A DNA stretch of 64,000 nucleotides from Halobacillus_A sp043497005 (lineage in GTDB: Bacteria > Bacillota > Bacilli > Bacillales > Halobacillaceae): positions 372,001 to 436,000 of the forward strand of contig NZ_JBIEKE010000002.1 of the NCBI RefSeq assembly GCF_043497005.1. Reading direction: 5' to 3'. Shown here piece after piece: positions 42,083-50,704 of the stretch. Under the pieces are notes generated by a model. That model made no database searches and was not told the DNA's origin. It saw only the letters and a program-made list of their open reading frames with translations. Positions within the stretch are counted from its first letter, which is position 1. Each line of letters starts with the position of its first letter. A program made the translations under genes and the position numbers.

Positions 42083-43549
42083 ATGCCAGCTCAAAAAGAT
42101 ACGCCGATTGTTATGAAAATTGAACAAAACCGTTCCATTATGTATGAAAGGTTGGGCATTGGCAAATCCTTCGACGTTGGCTGCCGAACCTTAAACATTT
42201 TAGGTCATGAAGTAGACCTATATTATGTAAATGGTCTTTGTGAGTCTCCTGTTATTGTAAATCTTTTGAGGCAGTTATTTGAACTAAATGAAGGTACAAG
42301 AGATAAGAAGTCGGCTTTTAAGCATATTTATAATGATCTGGCACATCAGCAGGTAGAAGTTGAAGACAAAATTGAAAAGTGTGTAACCCAAGTCCTTTCT
42401 GGTCTAATTGCCATTTTTGTAGAAGGTGAAGCAGAAGCTATTATAGTTGATGTTCGGGCATACCCGGGTAGAACACCTGAAGAACCGGATACTGAAAAAG
42501 TCGTCCGAGGGTCTCGTGATGGATATACGGAGAATATTATAGAAAACACAGCCCTCACCCGAAGAAGAATAAGGGATGACCGATTAAGAAATGAGCTTAT
42601 TCAAGTTGGGAAACGATCAAAAACAGATATTTGTATTTCTTATATCCAAGATGTGGCAGATCCTGGGTTAATTCAATTAATTAAAGATGAATTAAAGCAA
42701 ATTAATATTGATGGGTTATCTATGGCAGATAAATCTATTGAGGAGTTTTTAGTTAAGCAAGGATATAATCCTTTCCCTTTAGTAAGATATACGGAAAGGC
42801 CGGACATTGCATCTGCTCACTTGTTAGAAGGGCACGTCATTATTATGGTGGATACTTCTCCTAGTATGATTATTACGCCAACTACTTACTTTCACCATGT
42901 CCAGCACGCCGAAGAGTATCGCCAGTCACCTGCGGTGGGTACTTTTATTAGATGGGTGAGGTTCTTTGGGTTATTTTCTTCTGTATTTCTCCTGCCTCTA
43001 TGGATGTTGTTTGTTATCCAGCCTGATCTTTTGCCAGAATCTTTAGACTTTATTGGACCTAATGAAGAAAGTACGCTTCCCATCATCATACAATTACTCA
43101 TCGCTGACTTAGGGATCGAGATGTTACGAATTGCTGCGATTCATACTCCTACACCTCTTTCTACAGCTATGGGTTTAATCGCTGCTGTTCTCATTGGTCA
43201 AATTGCAATTGATGTTGGCTTATTTGTACCGGAGGTTATTTTGTATGTAGCGGTAAGTGCTATTGGCTCTTATGCTACACCGAGTTATGAACTTTCCGTT
43301 TCCAACAAAATGTCTCGTCTTATTATTTTAGGATTAGCAGCGTTGTTCGGGTTGAGCGGCTTCGTTATAGGGTGTACATTGTATATCCTGCTATTAGCTC
43401 GAACGAATTCTCTTAATACGCCTTATCTATGGCCTTTCTTACCTTTTAATGCCAAAGCGTTTGGCCAAATATTAGTGAGAATGTCTGTTCCTTTAGGCAA
43501 AATTAGACCAAGTATTGTACATCCTCAAAATAATCATAGACAAAGATAA
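42083..43549 (+). CDS. spoVAF: Stage V sporulation protein AF (GerA family)
   Basis: A 488-residue GerAA-type protein. The large N-terminal soluble domain (residues 1-290) contains FVEGEAEAIIVDVRAYPGR and EEPDTEKVVRGSRDGYTENI. The C-terminal half has about four to five helices, ending VRMSVPLGKIRPS. SpoVAF associates with germinant receptors and speeds Ca-DPA release. The start is ATG 42083 with AAAGGAG upstream. It is the last gene of the spoVA operon. Confidence 0.95.
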   Translation: MPAQKDTPIVMKIEQNRSIMYERLGIGKSFDVGCRTLNILGHEVDLYYVNGLCESPVIVNLLRQLFELNEGTRDKKSAFKHIYNDLAHQQVEVEDKIEKCVTQVLSGLIAIFVEGEAEAIIVDVRAYPGRTPEEPDTEKVVRGSRDGYTENIIENTALTRRRIRDDRLRNELIQVGKRSKTDICISYIQDVADPGLIQLIKDELKQINIDGLSMADKSIEEFLVKQGYNPFPLVRYTERPDIASAHLLEGHVIIMVDTSPSMIITPTTYFHHVQHAEEYRQSPAVGTFIRWVRFFGLFSSVFLLPLWMLFVIQPDLLPESLDFIGPNEESTLPIIIQLLIADLGIEMLRIAAIHTPTPLSTAMGLIAAVLIGQIAIDVGLFVPEVILYVAVSAIGSYATPSYELSVSNKMSRLIILGLAALFGLSGFVIGCTLYILLLARTNSLNTPYLWPFLPFNAKAFGQILVRMSVPLGKIRPSIVHPQNNHRQR

Positions 43550-43590
43550 TTGCCCGTTTTTTCAACATGTGATAAATTTAATATAATTTT

Positions 43591-43623
43591 AAATGTTCCT
43601 TTACTAAGAAGGAGCATTTTCTT
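43591..43623 (+). terminator. Intrinsic terminator of spoVA
   Basis: AAATGTTCCTT (43591-43601) pairs with AAGGAGCATTT (43609-43619) with one wobble and a 7-nt loop, followed by TTCTTTT. Confidence 0.85.
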
Positions 43624-43695
43624 TTGTGTTGGAAACTAATCATTTAAAATTTACGAAATACTAATATAATTTACATTTTGGAAAGGCGGAGCAAC

Positions 43696-45024
43696 ATGAG
43701 GCGTGAAATCAATGATCAAGGTAAGCTTCTTATTGGAGGGATCCCTGCTTCTGTGATTGCAAAAACTTATGGAACCCCTGTATATGTATATGACGTGGAA
43801 AGAATTCGGCAAAATGCAAGAGCATTTGTTCAAACATTTAAGAATCATAATATCCCTGCGCAAGTAGCCTATGCAAGTAAAGCCTTCTCATCTATTGCTA
43901 TGTTAGAGGTAGCGGATCAAGAGGGTTTAAGTTTAGACGTAGTATCTGAAGGTGAATTACATACTGCCATACTTGCGGGCTTTCCAGTAGAGAAAATTCA
44001 CATGCATGGGAATAATAAGAGCCTTGCAGAACTTCAAATGGCCGTAGAGTATAATATAGGCTGTATCGTGGTTGATAACTTTTATGAAATCGCACTGTTA
44101 ACTGACGTATTAGCAGAAAAAGAAAAATCAATGGATGTACTCCTGCGCGTAACTCCTGGAATTGAAGCTCATACCCACGATTATATTCTAACTGGGCAAG
44201 AAGACTCCAAATTTGGTTTCGACTTATCTAGTGGTCAAGCTGAAAAGGCATTTCAACTATTAAACGCGAACGATCAAGTAACTGTGAAAGGCCTGCATTG
44301 TCATATAGGCTCACAAATATTTGAAACAAGCGGTTTTACTTTGGCTACACAAAAACTGTTTAATACAATGAAAGACTGGCGTGAGCGTTTTGACTATAAT
44401 GCTGATGTTCTAAACCTTGGCGGCGGTTTTGGAATTCAATATACAGAAGAAGATGACCCTCTAGAGCTCGATCAATATGCTATTGCCTTAATAGATGAAG
44501 TGAAACTTCAATCTGAGAAGCTTAATTATCCGATGCCTGAAATCTGGATAGAACCAGGTAGAGCTATTGTAGGAGATGCAGGAGTTACTTTATACACGAC
44601 GGGCTCCATTAAAGATATTCCGGGAGTAAGGACCTATGTATCTGTAGATGGCGGAATGACTGATAACATAAGACCAGCCCTATACCAAGCTAAATACGAT
44701 GCCGTTCTAGCTGACAAAATGCACGAACGTGCTGAAATGGAATATGCTATTGCTGGTAAGTGCTGTGAATCGGGAGATATGCTATTATGGGATGTGAAGC
44801 TCCCTAAAGTTGAACCCCATGATTTAATGGCTGTATTTAGTACAGGTGCTTATGGGTATGCTATGGCTAATAATTATAATCGCTTCGGTAAAGCGGCAGT
44901 AGTGTTCGTTGAAAACGGAGAGCATCAACTTGTTGTGAGACGGGAAGACTTTGAGGAAATAACAAGACTAGACTTATCTTATACGAAGCAGGAGGAGAAA
45001 AATTATGAAACAAGCAACGATTGA
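43696..45024 (+). CDS. lysA: Diaminopimelate decarboxylase
   Basis: A 442-residue PLP-dependent fold-III decarboxylase giving L-lysine from meso-DAP, the last step of lysine synthesis. It shows VAYASKAF (PLP Lys), HGNNKS, the catalytic HCHIGSQI, NLGGGFGI (phosphate binding), EPGR and GKCCESGD (catalytic Cys), with GAYGYAMANNYN. The start is ATG 43696, using AAAGGCGGAG; the ATG at 43678 precedes that site. Its 3' end overlaps ppiB by 20 nt. Confidence 0.96.
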   Translation: MRREINDQGKLLIGGIPASVIAKTYGTPVYVYDVERIRQNARAFVQTFKNHNIPAQVAYASKAFSSIAMLEVADQEGLSLDVVSEGELHTAILAGFPVEKIHMHGNNKSLAELQMAVEYNIGCIVVDNFYEIALLTDVLAEKEKSMDVLLRVTPGIEAHTHDYILTGQEDSKFGFDLSSGQAEKAFQLLNANDQVTVKGLHCHIGSQIFETSGFTLATQKLFNTMKDWRERFDYNADVLNLGGGFGIQYTEEDDPLELDQYAIALIDEVKLQSEKLNYPMPEIWIEPGRAIVGDAGVTLYTTGSIKDIPGVRTYVSVDGGMTDNIRPALYQAKYDAVLADKMHERAEMEYAIAGKCCESGDMLLWDVKLPKVEPHDLMAVFSTGAYGYAMANNYNRFGKAAVVFVENGEHQLVVRREDFEEITRLDLSYTKQEEKNYETSND

Positions 45025-45439
45025 ATTTGAAAATGGTGAACAACTAAAAGTTGAACTTTACGATGAAGCAGCTCCTAACACAGTTGAAAACTTTGAAAAG
45101 CTTGCTAACAGCGAATTTTATGATGGGTTAACCTTTCACCGTGTTATTCCGGATTTTGTGATTCAGGGTGGAGATCCGAATGGAAACGGTACAGGAGGGC
45201 CTGGCTATACCATTAAGTGTGAAACCGAAGGAAACCCTCATAAACATGAACGGGGAACTCTCTCAATGGCTCATGCTGGAAAAGATACAGGAGGCAGTCA
45301 ATTTTTTATCTGTCATTCACCACAGCCTCATTTAGACGGCAGACACACGGTTTTTGGAAAAGTGATCGAGGGTGTTGAAACCGTGGACCGTGTACGCCCG
45401 GGTGATGTGATGCAGCGAGTAAGGGTTAAAGAAGAGTAA
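45005..45439 (+). CDS. ppiB: Peptidyl-prolyl cis-trans isomerase B (cyclophilin)
   Basis: A 144-residue cytoplasmic cyclophilin that accelerates proline isomerisation during folding. Signatures are FHRVIPDFVIQGGDPNGNGTGGPG (catalytic Arg and the family loop), MAHAGKDTGGSQFFI and HLDGRHTVFGKV. ATG 45005 lies inside the lysA end with GGAGGAG upstream, so the two genes are coupled. The B. subtilis order lysA-ppiB is conserved. Confidence 0.96.
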   Translation: MKQATIEFENGEQLKVELYDEAAPNTVENFEKLANSEFYDGLTFHRVIPDFVIQGGDPNGNGTGGPGYTIKCETEGNPHKHERGTLSMAHAGKDTGGSQFFICHSPQPHLDGRHTVFGKVIEGVETVDRVRPGDVMQRVRVKEE

Positions 45440-45464
45440 ATAAAAGTCTATATCGATTATTAAC

Positions 45465-45923
45465 ATGATAGAATCATTATTCTTTTTAGTGTTGGTTGCT
45501 GCCCCATTGACTTTAGTTATACATGAACTTGGTCATGTTTTAGCAGGAGCTCTATGTGGAGCTCGCTATGCGGTATTGACCGTTGGAACCGGACGTTCTA
45601 TAATACGTATTAAATTCCAAAAATTGCACATAATTATAGGTAGTCTATTTTTTATTGGAGGCTACTCCATAAATGTAAAGGAACCTGATTTCACCAATTT
45701 ACAGAAAGTCTTGATAAGCAGTGGGGGACCTTTAGCAAATGGTATCACCTTTGGTCTAGCGCTTATTATCCCTATTAATATTGAAATAGAAGTGATTCAT
45801 TTATTTTTCTTGTTTAATCTTTATCTGGCCGTTGTAAACCTTATTCCTTTTCGGATTGGTGACCGTAAATCTGACGGTTATCTGATCTTGAAGAATTTAA
45901 ACAAATATTGGGTTGAATCTTAA
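45465..45923 (+). CDS. Small M50-type membrane zinc metallopeptidase
   Basis: A 152-residue membrane protein. The first helix carries HELGH (HExxH zinc motif, residues about 20-24), and the second motif NLIPFRIGDRKSDGY resembles the site-2-protease N-x-x-P-x-x-x-x-D-G metal motif. SSGGPLANG is the P-A-N-like loop seen in M50 peptidases. About four helices are predicted. It is far shorter than SpoIVFB or RasP and has no PDZ or CBS domain. The substrate is unknown. No good ribosome site precedes ATG 45465, so the start is uncertain. It follows ppiB by 25 nt and is an accessory gene relative to B. subtilis. Confidence 0.75.
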   Translation: MIESLFFLVLVAAPLTLVIHELGHVLAGALCGARYAVLTVGTGRSIIRIKFQKLHIIIGSLFFIGGYSINVKEPDFTNLQKVLISSGGPLANGITFGLALIIPINIEIEVIHLFFLFNLYLAVVNLIPFRIGDRKSDGYLILKNLNKYWVES

Positions 45924-45979
45924 CTAGTTTTACAGTATCCTATTGCCTAGGCTTGAATGAAGGATAGTGGGGGCTGGCG

Positions 45980-46069
45980 ATGAAAAAGAGAAATTGGATC
46001 CTTTTTACGATATTATTCATTATGAGTTTTTCCTGGGGATTGTATTATTGGTTCGGTATAGTCATGTAA
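45980..46069 (+). CDS. Predicted 29-residue membrane mini-protein
   Basis: ATG 45980 with a G-rich ribosome site (GGGGG at 45969-45973) opens 29 codons ending in TAA. The product begins MKKRNW and then is one hydrophobic helix (ILFTILFIMSFSWGLYYWFG). A positively charged start and aromatic-rich helix suit a single-pass membrane mini-protein. It is too short for any family call. It sits between the M50-type gene and ribT, about 55 nt from each. Confidence 0.5.
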   Translation: MKKRNWILFTILFIMSFSWGLYYWFGIVM

Positions 46070-46124
46070 TCACTAGCGTATGAATCGGTTCACAAAATTT
46101 TATTGAGCAATACGAGGGGTTATT

Positions 46125-46490
46125 ATGTTAATTCGATTTAAAAAATCATTTGAAAAAATTGCAATGGGTCTTCTATCTTTTATGCCTGAGTGTAAAGATG
46201 TACGGAGGCTTCAAAACACTATACAGGAGTACGAACAGAATCCGAACTGGCACCTTTATTTATGGAAAGAGGAAGATATACTCGGAACTGTAGGTGTCCG
46301 TATAGAAGGTGAAGTAGCTTATGTACAGCATGTTTCTGTTAATCCTTCTCACCGTAATTTAGGGATAGGGAAGAAGATGATATTAGCTCTACAGGAGCAA
46401 TTGGAAAAAGAATATCAGGTCCGACCAGATGAAACTACGGAAGCTTTTTGTGAAAAATGTGAAATGGAAAGCTCCTCATCAAAGGTATAA
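46125..46490 (+). CDS. ribT: GNAT acetyltransferase RibT
   Basis: A 121-residue GNAT-fold protein matching B. subtilis RibT, with the invariant start MLIRFKKSFEKIAMGLLSFM and the acetyl-CoA pyrophosphate loop SVNPSHRNLGIGKKM. In B. subtilis it is the last gene of the riboflavin operon, but no other rib genes are here and it has its own ribosome site (GAGGGG). Its acceptor is unknown. The DUF309 gene is convergent behind a shared terminator. Confidence 0.92.
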   Translation: MLIRFKKSFEKIAMGLLSFMPECKDVRRLQNTIQEYEQNPNWHLYLWKEEDILGTVGVRIEGEVAYVQHVSVNPSHRNLGIGKKMILALQEQLEKEYQVRPDETTEAFCEKCEMESSSSKV

Positions 46491-46522
46491 AAGGAGACGC
46501 CTAAACTAGGGCGTCTCCTTTT
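46489..46522. terminator. Bidirectional terminator between ribT and ypuF
   Basis: AAAAGGAGACGCC (46489-46501) pairs perfectly with GGCGTCTCCTTTT (46510-46522), with an 8-nt loop. Stops of both convergent genes fall in the arms. Confidence 0.92.
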
Positions 46523-46991
46523 AAGTTCTATTCCATTTTTTGTGTCGGTGAATTAATTCCTCATGATTTAAATCACTAGGCTGGCCATATGGAACATTCC
46601 AATTCATGCATAACATTTGTACATTATTGAGTAATTCAGGGTCATTTATTGGCAGCATTACGCTTTTATAAGGTTTATTTCTTTCGATGTTATTTTTTAT
46701 AGAAAAAGCCAACTTTTGAAATTCTTGGGCGTCTATCCCAAGTGAATAGATGCGTTCATAGTTAGAAGCAAGTTTTTCGATTGCCTTATTGATAAGAATA
46801 AAGGCTCCCTTTAAATTTCCTCTTCTATAATGATAGAGCGAAACAGCAAATTGAATAAATAAAACCCACACTGAATTTCGACAGCCCGCTTCCACCTCTT
46901 TCCAGTATTCCTCTAATACCTCGTGACATTCAAAGTAATCACGAGTTCCGTGAAAATGAGCGAGAAATTCAATGTAATACTTAGGGTACAT
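46521..46991 (-). CDS. ypuF: DUF309 protein YpuF
   Basis: A 156-residue helical protein of the DUF309 family: FLAHFHGTRDYFECHEVLEEYW at the N-terminus and LFIQFAVSLYHYRRGNLKGA in the centre. The conserved His/Glu residues (FHGTRDYFECHEVLEE) suggest a metal or ligand site, but no activity is established. The start is ATG 46991 with GAAGGGAG upstream. It is divergent from scpA and convergent with ribT, as ypuF is in B. subtilis. Confidence 0.9.
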   Translation of the reverse strand: MYPKYYIEFLAHFHGTRDYFECHEVLEEYWKEVEAGCRNSVWVLFIQFAVSLYHYRRGNLKGAFILINKAIEKLASNYERIYSLGIDAQEFQKLAFSIKNNIERNKPYKSVMLPINDPELLNNVQMLCMNWNVPYGQPSDLNHEELIHRHKKWNRT

Positions 46992-47095
46992 TTTCCTACT
47001 CCCTTCTTAATTTGCGAGATCGTATTAACGGTTTGCCCAATTTCTGATACTATTATTGCAGTAAGCAAACTTCTGAAGACAAAGGACAGAATACT

Positions 47096-47863
47096 ATGAC
47101 AGATCGTTATCATGTTAAACTCGAAGGGTTCGAAGGCCCGCTCGACCTTTTACTTCATTTAATTAATCGATATGAAATTGATATATATGATATCCCAGTT
47201 TCAACTATAACAGAGCAATATATGAATTACATTCATGCGATGCAAGAATTAGAATTGAATGTTGCAAGCGAGTATCTGGTAATGGCAGCTACATTATTAG
47301 CAATCAAGAGCCAAATGCTGCTACCATCTCCATCGCTGAATGATGAGTTTGTAGATGAAGAAGTTGAGGACCCCCGGGAAGAATTAATTAATAGACTTAT
47401 CGAGTATAAAAAATATAAAAAAGCAGCTGAAGATTTAAAGAATAAAGAGTTAGAAGAAAATCGAATATACACACGTCCTCAAATGGTTATTGAACATAAC
47501 GAAGAAGATGAAGTACCAATTACCGAAGGAGAAGCCTCTGTTTTTGAAATGGTAGAAGCTGTTCAACGATTATTAAAAAATAGTAAGCAAAATACAACTA
47601 ATGAAACAAAAATAAAACGGGATGAAGTGTCTATTCAATTAAGAATGGATGACATTCTTAAAAAAGTTGAGATTTCAAAAGAGGGCACTCGATTTTATGA
47701 CTTGTTTGAAGAACATTCGAGGTCTCACGTAGTTGTATCATTTATCGCGATATTAGAGTTAATGAAAAGCAATGATATTGTTTGTACGCAATCTAATCAT
47801 TTTGATGAATTAATGATCTTTCGTACGTTCGAAGAAAAGAACCCGAAAGATAAAGATGTTTAA
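47096..47863 (+). CDS. scpA: Segregation and condensation protein A (kleisin)
   Basis: A 255-residue kleisin that bridges SMC heads in the condensin complex. It shows the N-terminal SMC-neck binding part VKLEGFEGPLDLLLHLINRY and the C-terminal winged helix VVVSFIAILELMKSNDI. The acidic middle binds the ScpB dimer. The start is ATG 47096 with AAAGGA upstream. It is followed by scpB with 59 nt between, probably as one operon. Confidence 0.95.
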   Translation: MTDRYHVKLEGFEGPLDLLLHLINRYEIDIYDIPVSTITEQYMNYIHAMQELELNVASEYLVMAATLLAIKSQMLLPSPSLNDEFVDEEVEDPREELINRLIEYKKYKKAAEDLKNKELEENRIYTRPQMVIEHNEEDEVPITEGEASVFEMVEAVQRLLKNSKQNTTNETKIKRDEVSIQLRMDDILKKVEISKEGTRFYDLFEEHSRSHVVVSFIAILELMKSNDIVCTQSNHFDELMIFRTFEEKNPKDKDV

Positions 47864-47922
47864 TAAAACTGGCGAAATATATTCAGTACTTAGGTTTTAT
47901 GTTAGATCGATGGAGGAACATA

Positions 47923-48504
47923 ATGAATAATAACGAAAGAAAAGCACTTATAGAAGGTCTGCTATTTGCTGTTGGTGAAGAAGGAATATCCAAAAATAAA
48001 TTAATTCAAATAATAGATTGTACGTCTCGGACGCTTAATGAACTGCTCGCCTCTCTTTATAAAGACTATGAAAGTCCAGGACGTGGAATCAAAATGATGG
48101 AGTCAAATGGTACTCTTCATCTTACTACTAAACCAGAGCATGCAGCTTACTATGATCAATTGCTCAACACGAAAGGATCCACGAGACTTTCCCAAGCATC
48201 CCTTGAGGTATTAGCTATTATTGCGTACCGTCAGCCTATCACTAGGATTGAGATTGATGAACTTCGAGGAGTTAAAAGTGATCGTGCTGTACAGACACTT
48301 GTAAATCGAGGTTTAATTGAAGAAAGAGGGAGAAAAGAAGCGGTTGGCCGGCCTGTGTTATTTGGAACATCAACTGCTTTTCTTACCTATTTTGGCTTAT
48401 CTTCAATTGAGGAGCTGCCACCAATAGAAGATTTTCGTGAAGATGAGAATGTAGAAGATGAAGCTGACTTGTTCTTTGAAAACTTCTCTGACGAAGAAAG
48501 CTAA
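47923..48504 (+). CDS. scpB: Segregation and condensation protein B
   Basis: A 193-residue protein with two winged-helix domains, the partner of ScpA and SMC. It shows LIEGLLFAVGEEGISKNK, then LEVLAIIAYRQPITRIEIDE (the family signature) and VGRPVLFGTSTAFLTYFGL. A strongly acidic tail follows. The start is ATG 47923, using GGAGGAAC; an ATG at 47899 precedes that site. A gene of unknown function follows 36 nt later. Confidence 0.95.
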   Translation: MNNNERKALIEGLLFAVGEEGISKNKLIQIIDCTSRTLNELLASLYKDYESPGRGIKMMESNGTLHLTTKPEHAAYYDQLLNTKGSTRLSQASLEVLAIIAYRQPITRIEIDELRGVKSDRAVQTLVNRGLIEERGRKEAVGRPVLFGTSTAFLTYFGLSSIEELPPIEDFREDENVEDEADLFFENFSDEES

Positions 48505-48540
48505 CGTTTTAACGGTGAAACTTAGAACGGAGGGAAAAGT

Positions 48541-48909
48541 ATTTTAAAATTTATTAAGGTCTATGGTGAGTGCAGCAAGAATGATGTTTCTATATGTTCT
48601 TCTATTGTTTTTTACGAAGATAAAGGTAAGAAAGAATCATTTGAAGTAAGATATCCAGAAAGTACACAAGAAGAAATTACAAATCGATTTTCAATTCCTA
48701 AAGAAACCATTGTACCGATTGTTTCATTAGCTTGCCTTATTAAATATCCTGAATACAAACATCGACAAAGCATTTTATTAAAAAAAGAAGAAATCTTACT
48801 CGTATTTGAGGACCTTAACCTGCACGCCATTCAAAACCTATATCGGGACATCCAGGAGTTTGGAGAAGTCGAGCTTGAATCCACTTTAGCTTTTTTTAAC
48901 CAATCTTAA
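48541..48909 (+). CDS. Unrecognised 122-residue protein with apparent ATT start
   Basis: An open frame of more than 120 codons runs between scpB and dacB (ypuI's place in B. subtilis) and contains no ATG, GTG or TTG codon in frame. A strong ribosome site GGAGGG (48529-48534) lies 6 nt before ATT 48541, and a TAG at 48523-48525 closes the frame upstream, so translation most likely starts at ATT. The product has FIKVYGECSKNDVS near the start, a central IPIV-like hydrophobic patch (TIVPIVSLACLIKYPEY), and an acidic C-terminus. No signal peptide or membrane helix is clear. I do not recognise the family, and it does not look like YpuI. A terminator follows. Confidence 0.7.
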   Translation: MLKFIKVYGECSKNDVSICSSIVFYEDKGKKESFEVRYPESTQEEITNRFSIPKETIVPIVSLACLIKYPEYKHRQSILLKKEEILLVFEDLNLHAIQNLYRDIQEFGEVELESTLAFFNQS

Positions 48910-48945
48910 CCGATTGTTTATCTGCTTTTACCTTTCACTCAGAAG

Positions 48946-48972
48946 ACTGCGAATATTGCTCGCAGTTTTTTT
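48946..48972 (+). terminator. Intrinsic terminator after the ATT-start gene
   Basis: ACTGCGA (48946-48952) pairs with TCGCAGT (48960-48966) around a 7-nt loop, followed by a long T run. Confidence 0.88.
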
Positions 48973-48979
48973 CGTTTTC

Positions 48980-49007
48980 ATAAGCTTGTACTCTTTTGCA
49001 TAAGGAT
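48980..49007 (+). promoter_or_regulatory. Possible sigma-E-type promoter of dacB
   Basis: ATA at 48980-48982 and CATAAGGAT beginning at 48999, 16 nt apart, loosely fit the mother-cell pattern ATA-N16/18-CATACAnT. dacB-spmAB is sigma-E-dependent in B. subtilis. The match is weak. Confidence 0.35.
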
Positions 49008-49040
49008 AAGCAAGAGTAGAAGATTGGAGGAAGATCTCTT

Positions 49041-50126
49041 TTGAAAACGATCATTTATACGATACTCATCGTATTTATTTGCGTATGTATGATAAAACCG
49101 AAGCATGCCTATTCCTCACCTCGATTAGATGTTTCTGCAGAGCACGCTGTGCTTATGGATGCACAATCAGGCAGAGTATTATTTGAAAAAGATAGTTATA
49201 CTCCTTCTTTAATTGCGAGTACTACAAAAATTCTGACAGCTATCATTGCTATCGAATCCGGTAAGATGGACGAAGAGGTAATTGTAAGTGAAAGTGCCAT
49301 ACGCACAGAGGGATCATCTATTTATTTAACAGAGGGCGAAAAAATAAAGCTTGAAGACTTGGTTTATGGGTTAATGCTGCGTTCGGGAAATGATTCTGCA
49401 GTAGCTATAGCGGAACATGTGGGAGGAAGTATTGAAGGATTTACTTATCTAATGAATGAAAAAGCAGCTTGGCTTGGCATGGAATCATCTAATTTTGAAA
49501 ATCCACATGGACTGGATGGGGAGAATCATGTCTCAAGCGCCTATGACCTGGGCCTTTTAATGGCGTACTCTATGAAAAATGATACATTTAGAGAGGTAAC
49601 AGGAAGTACTTCTTACAAATCTGAAAATCGTACATATTCCTGGCAGAATAAAAACAAGTTACTAACCATGTTGTACGACCACACGACAGGTGGTAAAACA
49701 GGATTTACAAAAAGAGCGGGAAGAACCCTGGTAAGCAGTGCTGAAAAGGATGGAATGGAATTAATAGCTGTAACGTTAAATGCACCAAGCGATTGGAACG
49801 ATCATGAGCGGATGTATGAGTGGGGATTTGAAAATTTTGAAACCTATAAGTTACAGGAAGAAGGCTATACTAAGGTACATGGCAAACGCAGTTATCTTCC
49901 AAAGGATATTCATCTTCCATTAACGCAGCAAGAAAAAAATCAAATCACAGCCGTTTATGAACCTAATACACTTGATGATTCGTATGAAGGCGTTAGAGCC
50001 TATCGATTAAATGATCAATTAGTGGCTGAATCGTTTGTGCTGTCTAAACGTCCCGTACAACCTTGGCTGCCTAGCAGTTTATCATTTTTCAGACGAATGT
50101 TGGGGGTGGAGCCATGGTCAACTTAA
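49041..50126 (+). CDS. dacB: Sporulation D-alanyl-D-alanine carboxypeptidase DacB (PBP5*)
   Basis: A 361-residue penicillin-binding protein that controls crosslinking of spore cortex peptidoglycan. A signal peptide covers about residues 1-25 (ending HAYSS). The triads are STTK (Ser60-Lys63), SGN, and KTG in GGKTGFTKRAG. The start is TTG 49041, 10 nt after GGAGG; no ATG is available before the signal peptide. It overlaps spmA by 13 nt, giving the conserved dacB-spmA-spmB operon. Confidence 0.94.
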   Translation: MKTIIYTILIVFICVCMIKPKHAYSSPRLDVSAEHAVLMDAQSGRVLFEKDSYTPSLIASTTKILTAIIAIESGKMDEEVIVSESAIRTEGSSIYLTEGEKIKLEDLVYGLMLRSGNDSAVAIAEHVGGSIEGFTYLMNEKAAWLGMESSNFENPHGLDGENHVSSAYDLGLLMAYSMKNDTFREVTGSTSYKSENRTYSWQNKNKLLTMLYDHTTGGKTGFTKRAGRTLVSSAEKDGMELIAVTLNAPSDWNDHERMYEWGFENFETYKLQEEGYTKVHGKRSYLPKDIHLPLTQQEKNQITAVYEPNTLDDSYEGVRAYRLNDQLVAESFVLSKRPVQPWLPSSLSFFRRMLGVEPWST

Positions 50127-50704
50127 TCTGGGTGATTTTGGCAGGCAGCGGTATTATTTATGCTGGATTTAATGGAACCATGAACGAAGTAAATAAAGCT
50201 ATTTTTGAAGCTGTTGATGAAAGCGTCATGATTGCTCTTAGTTTATTAGGGGTACTTGTTTTTTGGCTTGGATTAATGAAAATAGCTGAGGAGGCAGGTC
50301 TATTAAAAGGGTTGGCAAAGCTATTTAAACCGATTGTCAAAAAAATTTTCCCAGAAGTTCCTTCAAATGACCCTGCTATTGGATATATATTATCAAATAT
50401 GACGGCTAACATGTTTGGCTTAGGAAATGCTGCAACACCCATGGGGCTTAAAGCGATGAAGGAACTCAAACGGCTCTCGGGCAATAATGAAGCGAGCAGG
50501 TCCATGATCACATTATTAGCCATTAATACGTCATCATTAACGATTGTGCCAACTACTGTGATCGCCATTCGTATGAAGTATGACTCTATTGATCCTACTA
50601 GTATTATTGGAGCAACTGTTCTTGCTACTGCAATATCTACTTTTGCTGCGCTTTTAATTGACCGCTTCTTTTATTATCGACGCCAAAGGTTAGGGCGAAT
50701 ATGA
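50114..50704 (+). CDS. spmA: Spore maturation protein A
   Basis: A 196-residue membrane protein with about five helices, including nucleoside-transporter gate-like segments (LGVLVFWLGLMKIAEEAGL, NMFGLGNAATPMGLKAM). SpmA and SpmB are needed for spore core dehydration; the mechanism is unknown. ATG 50114 lies inside the dacB end with GGGGGTGGAG upstream. It overlaps spmB by 4 nt. Confidence 0.94.
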   Translation: MVNLIWVILAGSGIIYAGFNGTMNEVNKAIFEAVDESVMIALSLLGVLVFWLGLMKIAEEAGLLKGLAKLFKPIVKKIFPEVPSNDPAIGYILSNMTANMFGLGNAATPMGLKAMKELKRLSGNNEASRSMITLLAINTSSLTIVPTTVIAIRMKYDSIDPTSIIGATVLATAISTFAALLIDRFFYYRRQRLGRI

